This document shows, piece after piece, positions 25,246 to 38,597 of a stretch of DNA of 64,000 nt. Both the position numbers and the translations under genes were made by a program. How positions within the stretch are numbered: position 1 is the stretch's first letter; the number at the start of each line of letters is the position of its first letter. A model generated the notes under the pieces. The model had not been told where the DNA came from. It was given only the letters and a program-made list of their open reading frames with translations, and did not search any database. Source of the DNA: Daphnia pulex (Eukaryota > Arthropoda > Branchiopoda > Diplostraca > Daphniidae); contig NC_060024.1 of assembly GCF_021134715.1 (NCBI RefSeq), positions 12,698,974 through 12,762,973 on the forward strand. The letters are read 5' to 3'.

Positions 25246-28200
25246 TTATAAGAGAAAACTCATTACATGTGACAGGTTGCATAGGTGCTGAAGAAATACC
25301 AAAAAACGTCCCAAACATCTAGCCTAAAATATTTCAAAATCGTGGTGGAGACCTTTTCTATAATTTATAATGGTATTTTTCGTTTTTAATCAGTGTAGAA
25401 TACTTTATTTTACAATATTTATAAGAGAAAACTCATTATATGTGACAGGTTACATTGGTGTTGAAGAAAAAACAAAAGAAAAGTCCTAAAGTTCAAGCCT
25501 TAAATATTTCCAAATCGTGGTGGAAACCTTTCCTATCACATGTAATGGTATTTTTCGTGTTGAATTAGTGAAGAATACTCAATTTTACAATAATTATAAG
25601 AGAAAACTCATTACATGTGACAGGTTGCATAGGTGCTGAAGAAATACCAAAAAACGTCCCAAACATCTAGCCTAAAATATTTCAAAATCGTGGTGGAGAC
25701 CTTTCCTATAATTTATAATGGTATTTTTCGTTTTTAATCAGTGTAGAATACTTTATTTTACAATATTTATAAGAGAAAACTCATTATATGTGACAGGTTA
25801 CATTGGTGTTGAAGAAAAAACAAAAGAAAAGTCCTAAAGTTCAAGCCTGAAATATTTCCAAATCGTGGTGGAAACCTTTCCTATCACATGTAATGGTATT
25901 TTTCGTGTTGAATCAGTGAAGAATACTCTATTTTACAATAATTATAAGAGAAAACTCATTACATGTGACAGGTTGCATAGGTGCTGAAGAAATACCAAAA
26001 AACGTCCCAAACATCTAGCCTAAAATATTTCAAAATCGTGGTGGAGACCTTTCCTATAATTTATAATGGTATTTTTCGTTTTTAATCAGTGTAGAATACT
26101 TTATTTTACAATATTTATAAGAGAAAACTCATTATATGTGACAGGTTACATTGGTGTTGAAGAAAAAACAAAAGAAAAGTCCTAAAGTTCAAGCCTGAAA
26201 TATTTCCAAATCGTGGTGGAAACCTTTCCTATCACATGTAATGGTATTTTTCGTGTTGAATTAGTGAAGAATACTCAATTTTACAATAATTATAAGAGAA
26301 AACTCATTACATGTGACAGGTTGCATAGGTGCTGAAGAAATACAAAAAAACGTCCCAAACATCTAGCCTGAAATATTTCAAAATCGTGGTGGAGACCTTT
26401 CCTATAATTTATAATGGTATTTTTCGTTTTTAATCAGTGTAGAATACTTTATTTTACAATATTTTTAAGAGAAAACTCATTATATGTGACAGGTTACATT
26501 GGTGTTGAAGAAAAAACAAAAGAAAAGTCCTAAAGTTCAAGCCTTAAATATTTCCAAATCGTGGTGGAAACCTTTCCTATCACATGTAATGGTATTTTTC
26601 GTGTTGAATTAGTGAAGAATACTCAATTTTACAATAATTATAAGAGAAAACTCATTACATGTGACAGGTTGCATAGGTGCTGGAGAAATACAAAAAAACG
26701 TCCCAAACATCGAGCCTGAAATATTTCAAAATCGTGGTTGAGACCTTTCCTATAATTTATAATGGTATTTTTCGTTTTTAATCAGTGTAGAATACTTTAT
26801 TTTACAATATTTATAAGAGAAAACTCATTATATGTGACAGGTTACATTGGTGTTGAAAAAAAAACAAAAGAAAAATCCTAAAGTTCAAGCCAGAAATATT
26901 TCCAAATCGTGGTGGAAACCTTTCCTATCACATGTAATGGTATTTTTCGTGTTGAATCAGTGAAGAATACTCTATTTTACAATAATTATAAGAGAAAACT
27001 TATGACAGGTTGCATAGGTGCTGAAGAAATACCAAAAAACGTCCCAAACATCTAGCCTAAAATATTTCAAAATCGTGGTGGAGACCTTTCCTATAAGTTA
27101 TAATGGTATTTTTCGTTTTTAATCAGTGTAGAATACTTTATTTTACAATATTTATAAGAGAAAACTCATTATATGTGACAGGTTACATTGGTGTTGAAGA
27201 AAAAACAAAAGAAAAGTCCTAAAGTTCAAGCCTGAAATATTTCCAAATCGTGGTGGAAACCTTTCCTATCACATGTAATGGTATTTTTCGTGTTGAATCA
27301 GTGAAGAATACTCTATTTTACAATAATTATAAGAGAAAACTCATTACATGTGACAGGTTGCATAGGTGCTGAAGAAATACCAAAAAACGTCCCAAACATC
27401 TAGCCTAAAATATTTCAAAATCGTGGTGGAGACCTTTCCTATAATTTATAATGGTATTTTTCGTTTTTAATCAGTGTAGAATACTTTATTTTACAATATT
27501 TATAAGAGAAAACTCATTATATGTGACAGGTTACATTGGTGTTGAAGAAAAAACAAAAGAAAAGTCCTAAAGTTCAAGCCTTAAATATTTCCAAATCGTG
27601 GTGAAAACCTTTCCTATCACATGTAATGGTATTTTTCGTGTTGAATTAGTGAAGAATACTCAATTTTACAATAATTATAAGAGAAAACTCATTACATGTG
27701 ACAGGTTGCATAGGTGCTGAAGAAATACAAAAAAACGTCCCATACATCTAGCCTGAAATATTTCAAAATCGTGGTGGAGACCTTTCCTATAATTTATAAT
27801 GGTATTTTTCGTTTTTAATCAGTGTAGAATACTTTATTTTACAATATTTTTAAGAGAAAACTCATTATATGTGACAGGTTACATTGGTGTTGAAGAGAAA
27901 ACAAAAGAAAAGTCCTAAAGTTCAAGCCTTAAATATTTCCAAATCGTGGTGGAAACCTTTCCTATCACATGTAATGGTATTTTTCGTGTTGAATTAGTGA
28001 AGAATACTCAATTTTACAATAATTATAAGAGAAAACTCATTACATGTGACAGGTTGCATAGGTGCTGGAGAAATACAAAAAAACGTCCCAAACATCGAGC
28101 CTGAAATATTTCAAAATCGTGGTTGAGACCTTTCCTATAATTTATAATGGTATTTTTCGTTTTTAATCAGTGTAGAATACTTTATTTTACAATATTTATA

Positions 28201-31200
28201 AGAGAAAACTCATTATATGTGACAGGTTACATTGGTGTTGAAGAAAAAACAAAAGAAAAATCCTAAAGTTCAAGCCTGAAATATTTCCAAATCGTGGTGG
28301 AAACCTTTCCTATCACATGTAATGGTATTTTTCGTGTTGAATCAGTGAAGAATACTCTATTTTACAATAATTATAAGAGAAAACTCATTACATGTGACAG
28401 GTTGCATAGGTGCTGAAGAAATACCAAAAAACGTCCCAAACATCTAGCCTAAAATATTTCAAAATCGTGGTGGAGACCTTTCCTATAATTTATAATGGTA
28501 TTTTTCGTTTTTAATCAGTGTAAAATACTTTATTTTACAATATTTATAAGAGAAAACTCATTATATGTGACAGGTTACATTGGTGTTGAAGAAAAAACAA
28601 AAGAAAAATCCTAAAGTTCAAGCCTGGAATATTTCCAAATCGTGGTGGAAACCTTTCCTATCACATGTAATGGTATTTTTCGTGTTGAATCAGTGAAGAA
28701 TACTCTATTTTACAATAATTAGATAATGATTACAATGATCAATAATGAGAAAACTCATTACATGTGACAGGTTGCATAGGTGTTGAAGAAATACAAAAAA
28801 ACGTCCCAAACATCTAGCCTGAAATATTTCAAAATCGTGGTGGAGACCTTTCCTATAATTTATAATGGTATTTTTCGTTTTTAATCAGTGTAGAATACTT
28901 TATTTTACAATATTTTTAAGAGAAAACTCATTATATGTGACAGGTTACATTGGTGTTGAAGAAAAAACAAAAGAAAAGTCCTAAAGTTCAAGCCTTAAAT
29001 ATTTCCAAATCGTGGTGGAAACCTTTCCTATCACATGTAATGGTATTTTTCGTGTTGAATTAGTGAAGAATACTCAATTTTACAATAATTATAAGAGAAA
29101 ACTCATTACATGTGACAGGTTGCATAGGTGCTGGAGAAATACAAAAAAACGTCCCAAACATCGAGCCTGAAATATTTCAAAATCGTGGTTGAGACCTTTC
29201 CTATAATTTATAATGGTATTTTTCGTTTTTAATCAGTGTAGAATACTTTATTTTACAATATTTATAAGAGAAAACTCATTATATGTGACAGGTTACATTG
29301 GTGTTGAAGAAAAAACAAAAGAAAAATCCTAAAGTTCAAGCCTGAAATATTTCCAAATCGTGGTGGAAACCTTTCCTATCACATGTAATGGTATTTTTCG
29401 TGTTGAATCAGTGAAGAATACTCTATTTTACAATAATTATAAGAGAAAACTCATTACATGTGACAGGTTGCATAGGTGCTGAAGAAATACCAAAAAACGT
29501 CCCAAACATCTAGCCTAAAATATTTCAAAATCGTGGTGGAGACCTTTCCTATAATTTATAATGGTATTTTTTGTTTTTAATCAGTGTAAAATACTTTATT
29601 TTACAATATTTATAAGAGAAAACTCATTATATGTGACAGGTTACATTGGTGTTGAAGAAAAAACAAAAGAAAAATCCTAAAGTTCAAGCCTGAAATATTT
29701 CCAAATCGTGGTGGAAACCTTTCCTATCACATGTAATGGTATTTTTCGTGTTGAATCAGTGAAGAATACTCTATTTTACAATAATTATAAGAGAAAACTT
29801 GTGACAGGTTGCATAGGTGCTGAAGAAATACCAAAAAACGTCCCAAACATCTAGCCTAAAATATTTCAAAATCGTGGTGGAGACCTTTCCTATAATTTAT
29901 AATGGTATTTTGCGTTTTTAATCAGTGTAGAATACTTTATTTTACAATATTTATAAGAGAAAACTCATTATATGTGACAGGTTACATTGGTGTTGAAGAA
30001 AAAACAAAAGAAAAATCCTAAAGTTCAAGCCTGAAATATTTCCAAATCGTGGTGGAAACCTTTCCTATCACATGTAATGGTATTTTTCGTGTTGAATCAG
30101 TGAAGAATACTCTATTTTACAATAATTAGATAATGATTACAATGATCAATAATGAGAAAACTCATTACATGTGACAGGTTGCATAGGTGTTGAAGAAATA
30201 CAAAAAAACGTCCCAAACATCTAGCCTGAAATATTTCAAAATCGTGGTGGAGACCTTTCCTATAATTTATAATGGTATTTTTCGTTTTTAATCAGTGTAG
30301 AATACTTTATTTTACAATATTTTTAAGAGAAAACTCATTATATGTGACAGGTTACATTGGTGTTGAAGAAAAAACAAAAGAAAAATCCTGAAGTTCAAGC
30401 CTGAAATATTTCCAAATCGTGGTGGAAACCTTTCCTATCACATGTAATGGTATTTTTCGTGTTGAATCAGTGAAGAATACTCAATTTTACAATAATTATA
30501 AGAGAAAACTCATTACATGTGACAGGTTGCATAGGTGCTGAAGAAATACCAAAAAACGTCCCAAACATCTAGCCTAAAATATTTCAAAATCGTGGTGGAG
30601 ACCTTTCCTATAATTTATAATGGTATTTTTCGTTTTTAATCAGTGTAAAATACTTTATTTTACAATATTTATAAGAGAAAACTCATTATATGTGACAGGT
30701 TACATTGGTGTTGAAGAAAAAACAAAAGAAAAATCCTAAAGTTCAAGCCTGGAATATTTCCAAATCGTGGTGGAAACCTTTCCTATCACATGTAATGGTA
30801 TTTTTCGTGTTGAATCAGTGAAGAATACTCTATTTTACAATAATTAGATAATGATTACAATGATCAATAATGAGAAAACTCATTACATGTGACAGGTTGC
30901 ATAGGTGTTGAAGAAATACAAAAAAACGTCCCAAACATCTAGCCTGAAATATTTCAAAATCGTGGTGGAGACCTTTCCTATAATTTATAATGGTATTTTT
31001 CGTTTTTAATCAGTGTAGAATACTTTATTTTACAATATTTTTAAGAGAAAACTCATTATATGTGACAGGTTACATTGGTGTTGAAGAAAAAACAAAAGAA
31101 AAGTCCTAAAGTTCAAGCCTTAAATATTTCCAAATCGTGGTGGAAACCTTTCCTATCACATGTAATGGTATTTTTCGTGTTGAATTAGTGAAGAATACTC

Positions 31201-33146
31201 AATTTTACAATAATTATAAGAGAAAACTCATTACATGTGACAGGTTGCATAGGTGCTGGAGAAATACAAAAAAACGTCCCAAACATCGAGCCTGAAATAT
31301 TTCAAAATCGTGGTTGAGACCTTTCCTATAATTTATAATGGTATTTTTCGTTTTTAATCAGTGTAGAATACTTTATTTTACAATATTTATAAGAGAAAAC
31401 TCATTATATGTGACAGGTTACATTGGTGTTGAAGAAAAAACAAAAGAAAAATCCTAAAGTTCAAGCCTGAAATATTTCCAAATCGTGGTGGAAACCTTTC
31501 CTATCACATGTAATGGTATTTTTCGTGTTGAATCAGTGAAGAATACTCTATTTTACAATAATTATAAGAGAAAACTTGTGACAGGTTGCATAGGTGCTGA
31601 AGAAATACCAAAAAACGTCCCAAACATCTAGCCTAAAATATTTCAAAATCGTGGTGGAGACCTTTCCTATAATTTATAATGGTATTTTGCGTTTTTAATC
31701 AGTGTAGAATACTTTATTTTACAATATTTATAAGAGAAAACTCATTGTATGTGACAGGTTACATTGGTGTTGAAGAAAAAACAAAAGAAAAATCCTAAAG
31801 TTCAAGCCTGAAATATTTCCAAATCGTGGTGGAAACCTTTCCTATCACATGTAATGGTATTTTTCGTGTTGAATCAGTGAAGAATACTCTATTTTACAAT
31901 AATTATAAGAGAAAACTTGTGACAGGTTGCATAGGTGTTGAAGAAATACAAAAAAACGTCCCAAACATCTAGCCTGAAATATTTCAAAATCGTGGTGGAG
32001 ACCTTTCCTATAATTTATAATGGTATTTTTCGTTTTTAATCAGTGTAGAATACTTTATTTTACAATATTTTTAAGAGAAAACTCATTATATGTGACAGGT
32101 TACATTGGTGTTGAAGAAAAAACAAAAGAAAAGTCCTAAAGTTCAAGCCTTAAATATTTCCAAATCGTGGTGGAAACCTTTCCTATCACATGTAATGGTA
32201 TTTTTCGTGTTGAATTAGTGAAGAATACTCAATTTTACAATAATTATAAGAGAAAACTCATTACATGTGACAGGTTGCATAGGTGCTGGAGAAATACAAA
32301 AAAACGTCCCAAACATCGAGCCTGAAATATTTCAAAATCGTGGTTGAGACCTTTCCTATAATTTATAATGGTATTTTTCGTTTTTAATCAGTGTAGAATA
32401 CTTTATTTTACAATATTTATAAGAGAAAACTCATTATATGTGACAGGTTACATTGGTGTTGAAGAAAAAACAAAAGAAAAATCCTAAAGTTCAAGCCTGA
32501 AATATTTCCAAATCGTGGTGGAAACCTTTCCTATCACATGTAATGGTATTTTTCGTGTTGAATCAGTGAAGAATACTCTATTTTACAATAATTATAAGAG
32601 AAAACTCATTACATGTGACAGGTTGCATAGGTGCTGAAGAAATACCAAAAAACGTCCAAACATCTAGCCTAAAATATTTCAAAATCGTGGTGGAGACCTT
32701 TCCTATAATTTATAATGGTATTTTTCGTTTTTAATCAGTGTAAAATACTTTATTTTACAATATTTATAAGAGAAAACTCATTATATGTGACAGGTTACAT
32801 TGGTGTTGAAGAAAAAAACAAAAGAAAAATCCTAAAGTTCAAGCCTGAAATATTTCCAAATCGTGGTGGAAACCTTTCCTATCACATGTAATGGTATTTT
32901 TCGTGTTGAATCAGTGAAGAATACTCTATTTTACAATAATTATAAGAGAAAACTCATTACATGTGACAGGTTGCATAGGTGCTGAAGAAATACCAAAAAA
33001 CGTCCCAAACATCTAGCCTAAAATATTTCAAAATCGTGGTGGAGACCTTTCCTATAATTTATAATGGTATTTTTCGTTTTTAATCAGTGTAGAATACTTT
33101 ATTTTACAATATTTATAAGAGAAAACTCATTATATGTGACAGGTTA
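25246..33146. repeat. Satellite B', about 349-bp dimeric array (about 22 dimers)
   Basis: Two diverged monomer types alternate strictly. One has TTACATGTGACAGGTTGCAT and GGTGCTGAAGAAATAC; the other has TTATATGTGACAGGTTACAT and GAAGAAAAAACAAAAG. Same-type units recur every 348-350 bp (25271, 25621, about 25970). Markers show larger blocks: an insertion with AATGATTACAATGATC at 28721, 30128 and 30846, and a deletion giving AAAACTTGTGACAGG at about 29795, 31570 and 31912. The array ends within a type-two monomer at GTGACAGGTTAC. Confidence 0.93.
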
Positions 33147-33799
33147 CTTCAACCTCCTCCTCCTCAACCTCCTCCTCCTCAACCTTCTCCTCCTCAAACT
33201 CCTCCTCCTCAACCTCCTCCTCCTCCTCAACCTCCTCCTCTTCAACCTTCTCCTCCTCAACCTTCTCCTCTTCAACCTTCTCCTCCTCAACCTTCTCCTC
33301 CTCTACCTCCTTCTCCACAACCTTCTCCTCCTCAACCTACTCCTCCTCAACCTCCTCCTCCTCAACCTCCTTCTCCTCAACCTTCTCCTCCTCAATCTCC
33401 TCCTCCTCAACCTTCTCCTCCTCATCCTCCTCCTCTTCAACCTCCTCCTCCTCAACCTCCTCCTCCTCATTTTCTCCTCCTCAACCTCCTCCTCCTAAAC
33501 CTCCTCTTCTTTAACCTCCTCCTCCTCAATATCCTCCTACTCAACCTTCTCCTCCTCAAAAGTCCTCCTCCTCAATCTCCTCCTCCTCAACCTTCTCCTC
33601 CTCAACCTCCTCCTCCTAAACCTTCTCCTCCTCAAACTACTTCTCCTCAACCTCCTCCTCCTCAACCTCCTCCTCCTCAACCTTCCCCTCCTCAAACAAC
33701 TCCTCCTCAACCTCATCCTTCTCAACCTCCTCCTCCTCAACCTCCTCCTCCTCATCCTTCTCCTCCTCAACCTTCTCCTCCTCAATCTCCTCCTCCTCC
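33147..33799. repeat. Polypyrimidine minisatellite (CCTCCTCCTCCTCAA)n
   Basis: About 650 bp of a 15-bp unit with T/C variants (CCTTCTCCTCCTCAA). The plus strand is almost free of G. The Asn-Leu and Glu-Val frames are repeat artefacts. It abuts satellite B' without any transition sequence. Confidence 0.9.
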
Positions 33800-33877
33800 T
33801 CGAGGAGAAGGAGAAGGAGAAGGAGAAGGAGAAGGAGAAGGAGAAGGAGAAGGAGAAGGAGAAGGAGAAGGAGAAGG
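33800..33877. repeat. GGAGAA hexamer array, strand-switched from the preceding array
   Basis: At CTCCTCGAGGAG the plus strand changes from polypyrimidine to polypurine, with the palindromic centre CTCGAG. About thirteen GGAGAA units follow. The junction forms an inverted repeat and both sides are homopurine-homopyrimidine DNA. Confidence 0.85.
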
Positions 33878-36652
33878 AAATAGAAATAGAAGGAAAATAG
33901 GAAAATAGGAAAATAGGGATATAGGAAATAGGAAAGTAGGGAAATAGGAAATAGGAAATAGGAAAATAGGAAAATAGGAACATTGGAAAATAGGACAAAA
34001 GGAAATAGGAAAATAGGAAATAGGACAATAGGAAATAGGAAAATAGGAAATAGGAAAATAGTAAAATAGGAAATAGGACAATAGGAAATAGGAAAATAGG
34101 AAATAGGGAAATAGGGAAATAGGGATATAGGGAAATAGGAAATAGGAAATAGGAAATAGGAAATAGGAAAATAGGAAATAGGAAAATAGCAAAATAGGAT
34201 ATAGGGAAATAGGAAAATAGGAAATAGGAAAATAGGAAATAGGAAATAGGAAAATAGGAAATAGGGAAATAGGGAAATAGGAAATAGGAAATAGGAAAAA
34301 AGGAAAATAGGAAAATAGGAAAATAGGAAAATAGGAAAATAGGAAAATAGGAAAATAGGAAATAGGAAAATAGGAAATAGGAAAGTAGGGAAATAGGAAA
34401 ATAGGAAATAGGAAATAGGAAAATAGGAAAATAGGGAAATAGGGAAAAAGGGAAATAGGAAAATAGGAAAATAGGAAATAGGAAATAGGAAAATAGGAAA
34501 TAGGAAAATAGGGAAATAGGGAAATAGGGAAATCGGGAAATAGGAACATTGGAAAATAGGACAAAAGGAAATAGGAAAATAGGAAAATAGGAAAATAGGA
34601 AAATAGGAAATAGGAAAAAAGGAAATAGGAAAGTAGGGAAATAGGAAATAGGAAATAGGAAAATAGGAAAATAGGGAAATAGGAACATTGGAAAATAGGA
34701 CAAAAGGAAATCTGGAAAATAGGAAAATAGGAAATAGGACAATAGGACAATAGGAAAATAGGAAATAGGGAAATAGGGAAATAGGGAAATAGGGATATAG
34801 GGAAATAGGAAATAGGAAAATAGGAAAATAGGAAAATAAGAAATAGGAAAATAAGGAAATAGGAAATAGGAAAATAGGAAAATAGGAACATTGGAAAATA
34901 GGACAAAAGGAAAATAGGAAAATAGGAAAATAGGAAAATAGGAACATTGGAAAATAGGACAAAAGGAAAATAGGAAAATAGGACAATAGGAAAATAGGAT
35001 ATAGGGAAATAGGAAAATAGGAAATAGGAAAATAGGAAATTGGAAATAGGAAAATAGGTAAATAGGAAATAGGAAAATAGGAAATAGGAAAATAGGAAAT
35101 AGGAAATAGGAAAATAGGAAATTGGAAAATTGGAAAATAGGAAATACGAAATAGGAAAATAGGAAATAGGGAAATAGGGAAATAGAGAAATAGGAAAATA
35201 GGTAAATAGGGAAATAGGAAAATAGGAAAATAGGAAATAGGTAAATAGGTAAATAGGAAATAGGAAAATAGGAAATAGGAAAATAGGAAATAGGAAAATA
35301 GGAAAATAGGAAATAGGACAATAGGAAATAGGAAATAGGAAAATAGGAAATAGGAAAATAGGAAATAGGGAAATAGGAAATAGGAAATAGGAAAATAGGA
35401 AAATAGGAAAATAGGAAAGTAGGGAAATAGGAAATAGGAAAATAGGAAAATAGGAACATTGGAAAATAGGAAAATAGGAAAATAGGAAAAAGGAACATTG
35501 GAAAATAGGTAAATAGGAAATAGGAAAATAGGAAAATAGGAAATAGGACAATAGGAAATAGGAAATAGGAAAATAGGAAATAGGAACTAGGGAAATAGGG
35601 AAATAGGTAAATAGGGATATAGGAAATAGGAAATAGGAAAATAGGAAAATAGGAAAATAGGAAAATAGGAAAATAGGAAATAGGAAAATAGGAAATAGGA
35701 AAGTAGGGAAATAGGAAATAGGAAAATAGGAAAATAGGAAAATAGGAACATTGGAAAATAGAACAAAAGGAAATAGGAAAATAGGAAAATAGGAAATAGG
35801 ACAATAGGACAATAGGACAATAGGAAATAGGAAATAGGAAAATAGGGAAATAGGAAAATAGGAAATAGGGAAATAGGGAAATAGGGAAATAGGGAAATAG
35901 GGAAATAGGGAAATAGGAAATAGGAAATAGGAAATAGGAAAATAGGAAATAGGAAAATAGGAAATAGGAAATAGGAAAATAGGAAATAGGAAATAGGAAA
36001 TAGGAAATAGGAAAATAGGAAATAGGAAAATAGGAAATAGGAAAGTAGGGAAATAGGAAATAGGAAAATAGGAAAATAGGAAAATAGGAAAATAGGAAAA
36101 TAGGAAAATAGGAAAATAGGAACATTGGAAAATAGGACAAAAGGAAATAGGAAAATAGGAAAATAGGAAATAGGACAATAGGACAATAGGACAATAGGAC
36201 AATAGGACAATAGGACAATAGGAAAATAGGAAATAGGGAAATAGGAAAATAGGGAAATAGGAAAATAGGAAATAGGGAAATAGGGAAATAGGGAAATAGG
36301 GAAATAGGAAATAGGAAATAGGAAAATAGGAAATAGGAAAATAGGAAATAGGAAATAGGAAAATAGGAAATAGGAAAATAGGAAAATAGGAAATTAGGAA
36401 ATGGGAAAATAGGAAATAGGAAAATAGGGAAATAGGGAAATAGGAAAATAGGAAATAGGAAAATAGGAAATAGGAAAATAGGAAAATAGGAAAATAGGAA
36501 AATAGGAAAATAGGAAAATAGGAAAATAGGAAAATAGGAAAATAGGAAAATAGGAAAATAGGAAAATAGGAAAATAGGAAAATAGGAAAATAGGAAAATA
36601 GGAAAATAGGAAAATAGGAAAATAGGAAAATAGGAAAATAGGAAAATAGGAA
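33878..36652. repeat. GGAAATA / GGAAAATA minisatellite, about 2.8 kb
   Basis: Units of 7 and 8 bp (GGAAATA, GGAAAATA, GGGAAATA) with variants GGACAATA, GGAACATT and GGACAAAA that recur in blocks, for example GGAACATTGGAAAATAGGAC at several sites. The last 170 bp are nearly pure GGAAAATA, a sign of recent expansion. Minus-strand frames of up to 893 codons of Ser/Tyr/Phe/Pro are artefacts. Confidence 0.93.
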
Positions 36653-37122
36653 TTTTTCCCTATTTCCCTATTTGGAAATAGGAAATAGCAATTTCCTATT
36701 TCCCTATTTTCCTATTTCCTATTTCCCATTTTCTATTTCCTTTTTTCCTATTTCCTATTTTCCTATTTCCTATTTACCCATTTCCCTATTTCCTATTGTC
36801 CTATTTCCTATTTTCCTATTTCCTATTTTCCTATTTCCTATTTTCCTATTTCCTATTTCCTATTTCCTATTTCCTATTTTCCTATTTCCTATTTTCCTAT
36901 TTTCCTATTTCCTTTTTTCCTATTTTCCTATTACCTATTTTCCTATTTCCTATTTCCTATTTTCCTATTTTCCTATTTTCTTATTTCCTATTTTCCTATT
37001 TTCCTATTTTCCTATTTTCCTATTTTCCTATTTCCTATTTCCTATTTTCCTATTTTCCTATTTTCTATTTTCCTATTTCCTATTTTCCTATTTTCCTATT
37101 TCCTATTTTCCTATTTCCTATT
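36653..37122. repeat. TATTTCC minisatellite, inverted relative to 33878-36652
   Basis: Here the plus strand carries the reverse complement of the preceding unit. The switch region (36653-36700) flips several times: pyrimidine at 36653-36673, purine GGAAATAGGAAATAG at 36674-36688, then pyrimidine again. Together with the left array this forms a very large imperfect inverted repeat with a potential cruciform at the centre. Confidence 0.9.
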
Positions 37123-38155
37123 CAGGATCTGAAAATCACAACTTCAATGAATTTGAAATGACGATTCTGATTGTTTTACAAATGTCAAGGGTTTTTACAA
37201 ATTTCAAAAGTTATGAGCATTTGAATTTTTTTTCTGTCATAATTTTTGAGATTTCAAGACTTTACGGTCACACCACAGGCTTAATACTCAACACCAAAAT
37301 GAAAACTAAGTCTCAAAAGATTGAGGGGACTGTCCTCTATTACCTAGGTTTCAAATATTCAAACACCAAAATTAATTTCAAAAGTACTGAGCATTTGAAG
37401 TTTTTTCTGCCATCATTTTTGTGATTTCAAGACTTTACGGTCACACCAAAGGCTAAGTACTCAACACCAAAATGAAAACTTTGTCTCAAAAGGTTTAGGG
37501 GAATGTCCTCTATTACCTATAGGTTCCAAATATTCAAACACCAAAATAAATTTCAAAAGTTATGTGCATTTGTTGCCATAATTTTTGTGATTTCAAGACT
37601 TACCGGTCACACCACAGGCTTAGTACTCAACACCAAAATGAAAACTAAGTCTCAAAAGGTTCAAGGAAATGTCTTCTATTACCTAAGTCCCAAATATTCA
37701 AACACCAAAATAAATTTCAAAAGTTTTGTGCATTTGAAGTTTTTTCTGCCATAATTTTTCTGAATTCAAGACTTCACGGTCACACCAAAGGCTTAGTACT
37801 CAACACCAAAATGAAAACTAAGTCTCAAAAGGTTCAGATGAATGTCCGCTATTACCTAGGTCCCAAACATTCAAACACCAAAATAAATTTCAAAAGTTAT
37901 GAACATTTGAATTTTTTTCTGCCATAATTTTTGTAATTTCATGACTTTACGGTCACACCACAGGCTAAGTACTCAACACCAAAATGAAAACTAAGTCTCA
38001 ATAGGTTCAGGGGAATGTCTTCTATTACCTAGTTCCAAATATTCAAACACCAAAATAAATTTCAAAAGTAATGTGCATTTGAAGTTTTTTCTGCCATCAT
38101 TTTTGTGATTTCAAGACTTTACGGTCACACCACAGGCTTAGTACTCAACACGTAG
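37123..38155. repeat. Satellite C, about 173-bp monomer, six copies
   Basis: GGTCACACCA recurs at about 37266, 37439, 37605, 37778, 37951 and 38123 (period 166-173 bp). Shared words are ACTCAACACCAAAATGAAAAC, CTAAGTCTCAAAAGGTT and TCTATTACCTA. It is not recognisably related to satellites A or B. Partial open frames inside it are not supported as genes. Confidence 0.9.
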
Positions 38156-38597
38156 AACAAGATATTTTATTGATAACTTGTAGATATATTTAGTTAAAGC
38201 TGTATTGCTGCTGTCCTTGGTGTCACAATTTAATGTGTTGCTCATTGATTTGTTTTCCACTTCAAATCTCTTCCATCTGTCTGATTAAGGGACAACTGAA
38301 CTGATTTCTCCTGGTTTATATTGACACTTGCTGACAGACCCCTGACAAAAAAATGCAGTCATTTTCATCAGCATTGGAATGAGTCAAGCACGTGTGTTTC
38401 AGTGTAAAAATCACGAATGTGGATTTATTTCCGAAAAATATCGCATCGTTTATTCAGAAATTCGTCTTATACACGAAAAAGTTTTTGGCTGACTGCCTTA
38501 GCCTATTAATGAACAATAAAAAATTTTGCAGATCCACAGAAAAACAGTGGTGGAAACGAATTTCAATCCAATTTTATCAAGAAAATTTAAACAAAAA
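38156..38597. other. Single-copy flank between satellite C and the ZP locus
   Basis: AT-rich non-repetitive DNA. It would contain the 3' UTR of ZP cassette 1 if the candidate terminal exon at 38598-38671 is correct. A plus-strand frame of 98 codons overlapping this interval has no recognisable domain and runs antisense to the candidate exon, so I do not call it. Confidence 0.4.
38424..38429 (-). terminator. Candidate polyadenylation signal of ZP cassette 1
   Basis: AATAAA on the minus strand, about 170 nt beyond the candidate stop codon at 38598-38600. A second AATAAA lies at about 38166-38171. The assignment depends on the terminal exon being right. Confidence 0.35.

Noticed and set aside
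699..33146. CRISPR-like arrays
   Set aside because: Repeats are head-to-tail satellites without unique spacers, in a eukaryotic context with spliced genes.
6156..33146. Self-cleaving hammerhead ribozymes in the satellites
   Set aside because: I looked for the CTGATGA...GAAA core on both strands of A and B monomers. Satellite B has only CTGATTC...CGAAA, which lacks the required core.
33537..36218. Open frames of up to 893 codons of Ser/Tyr/Phe/Pro in the GGAAATA array
   Set aside because: A direct consequence of a stop-poor 7-8 bp repeat. Two other frames are equally open.
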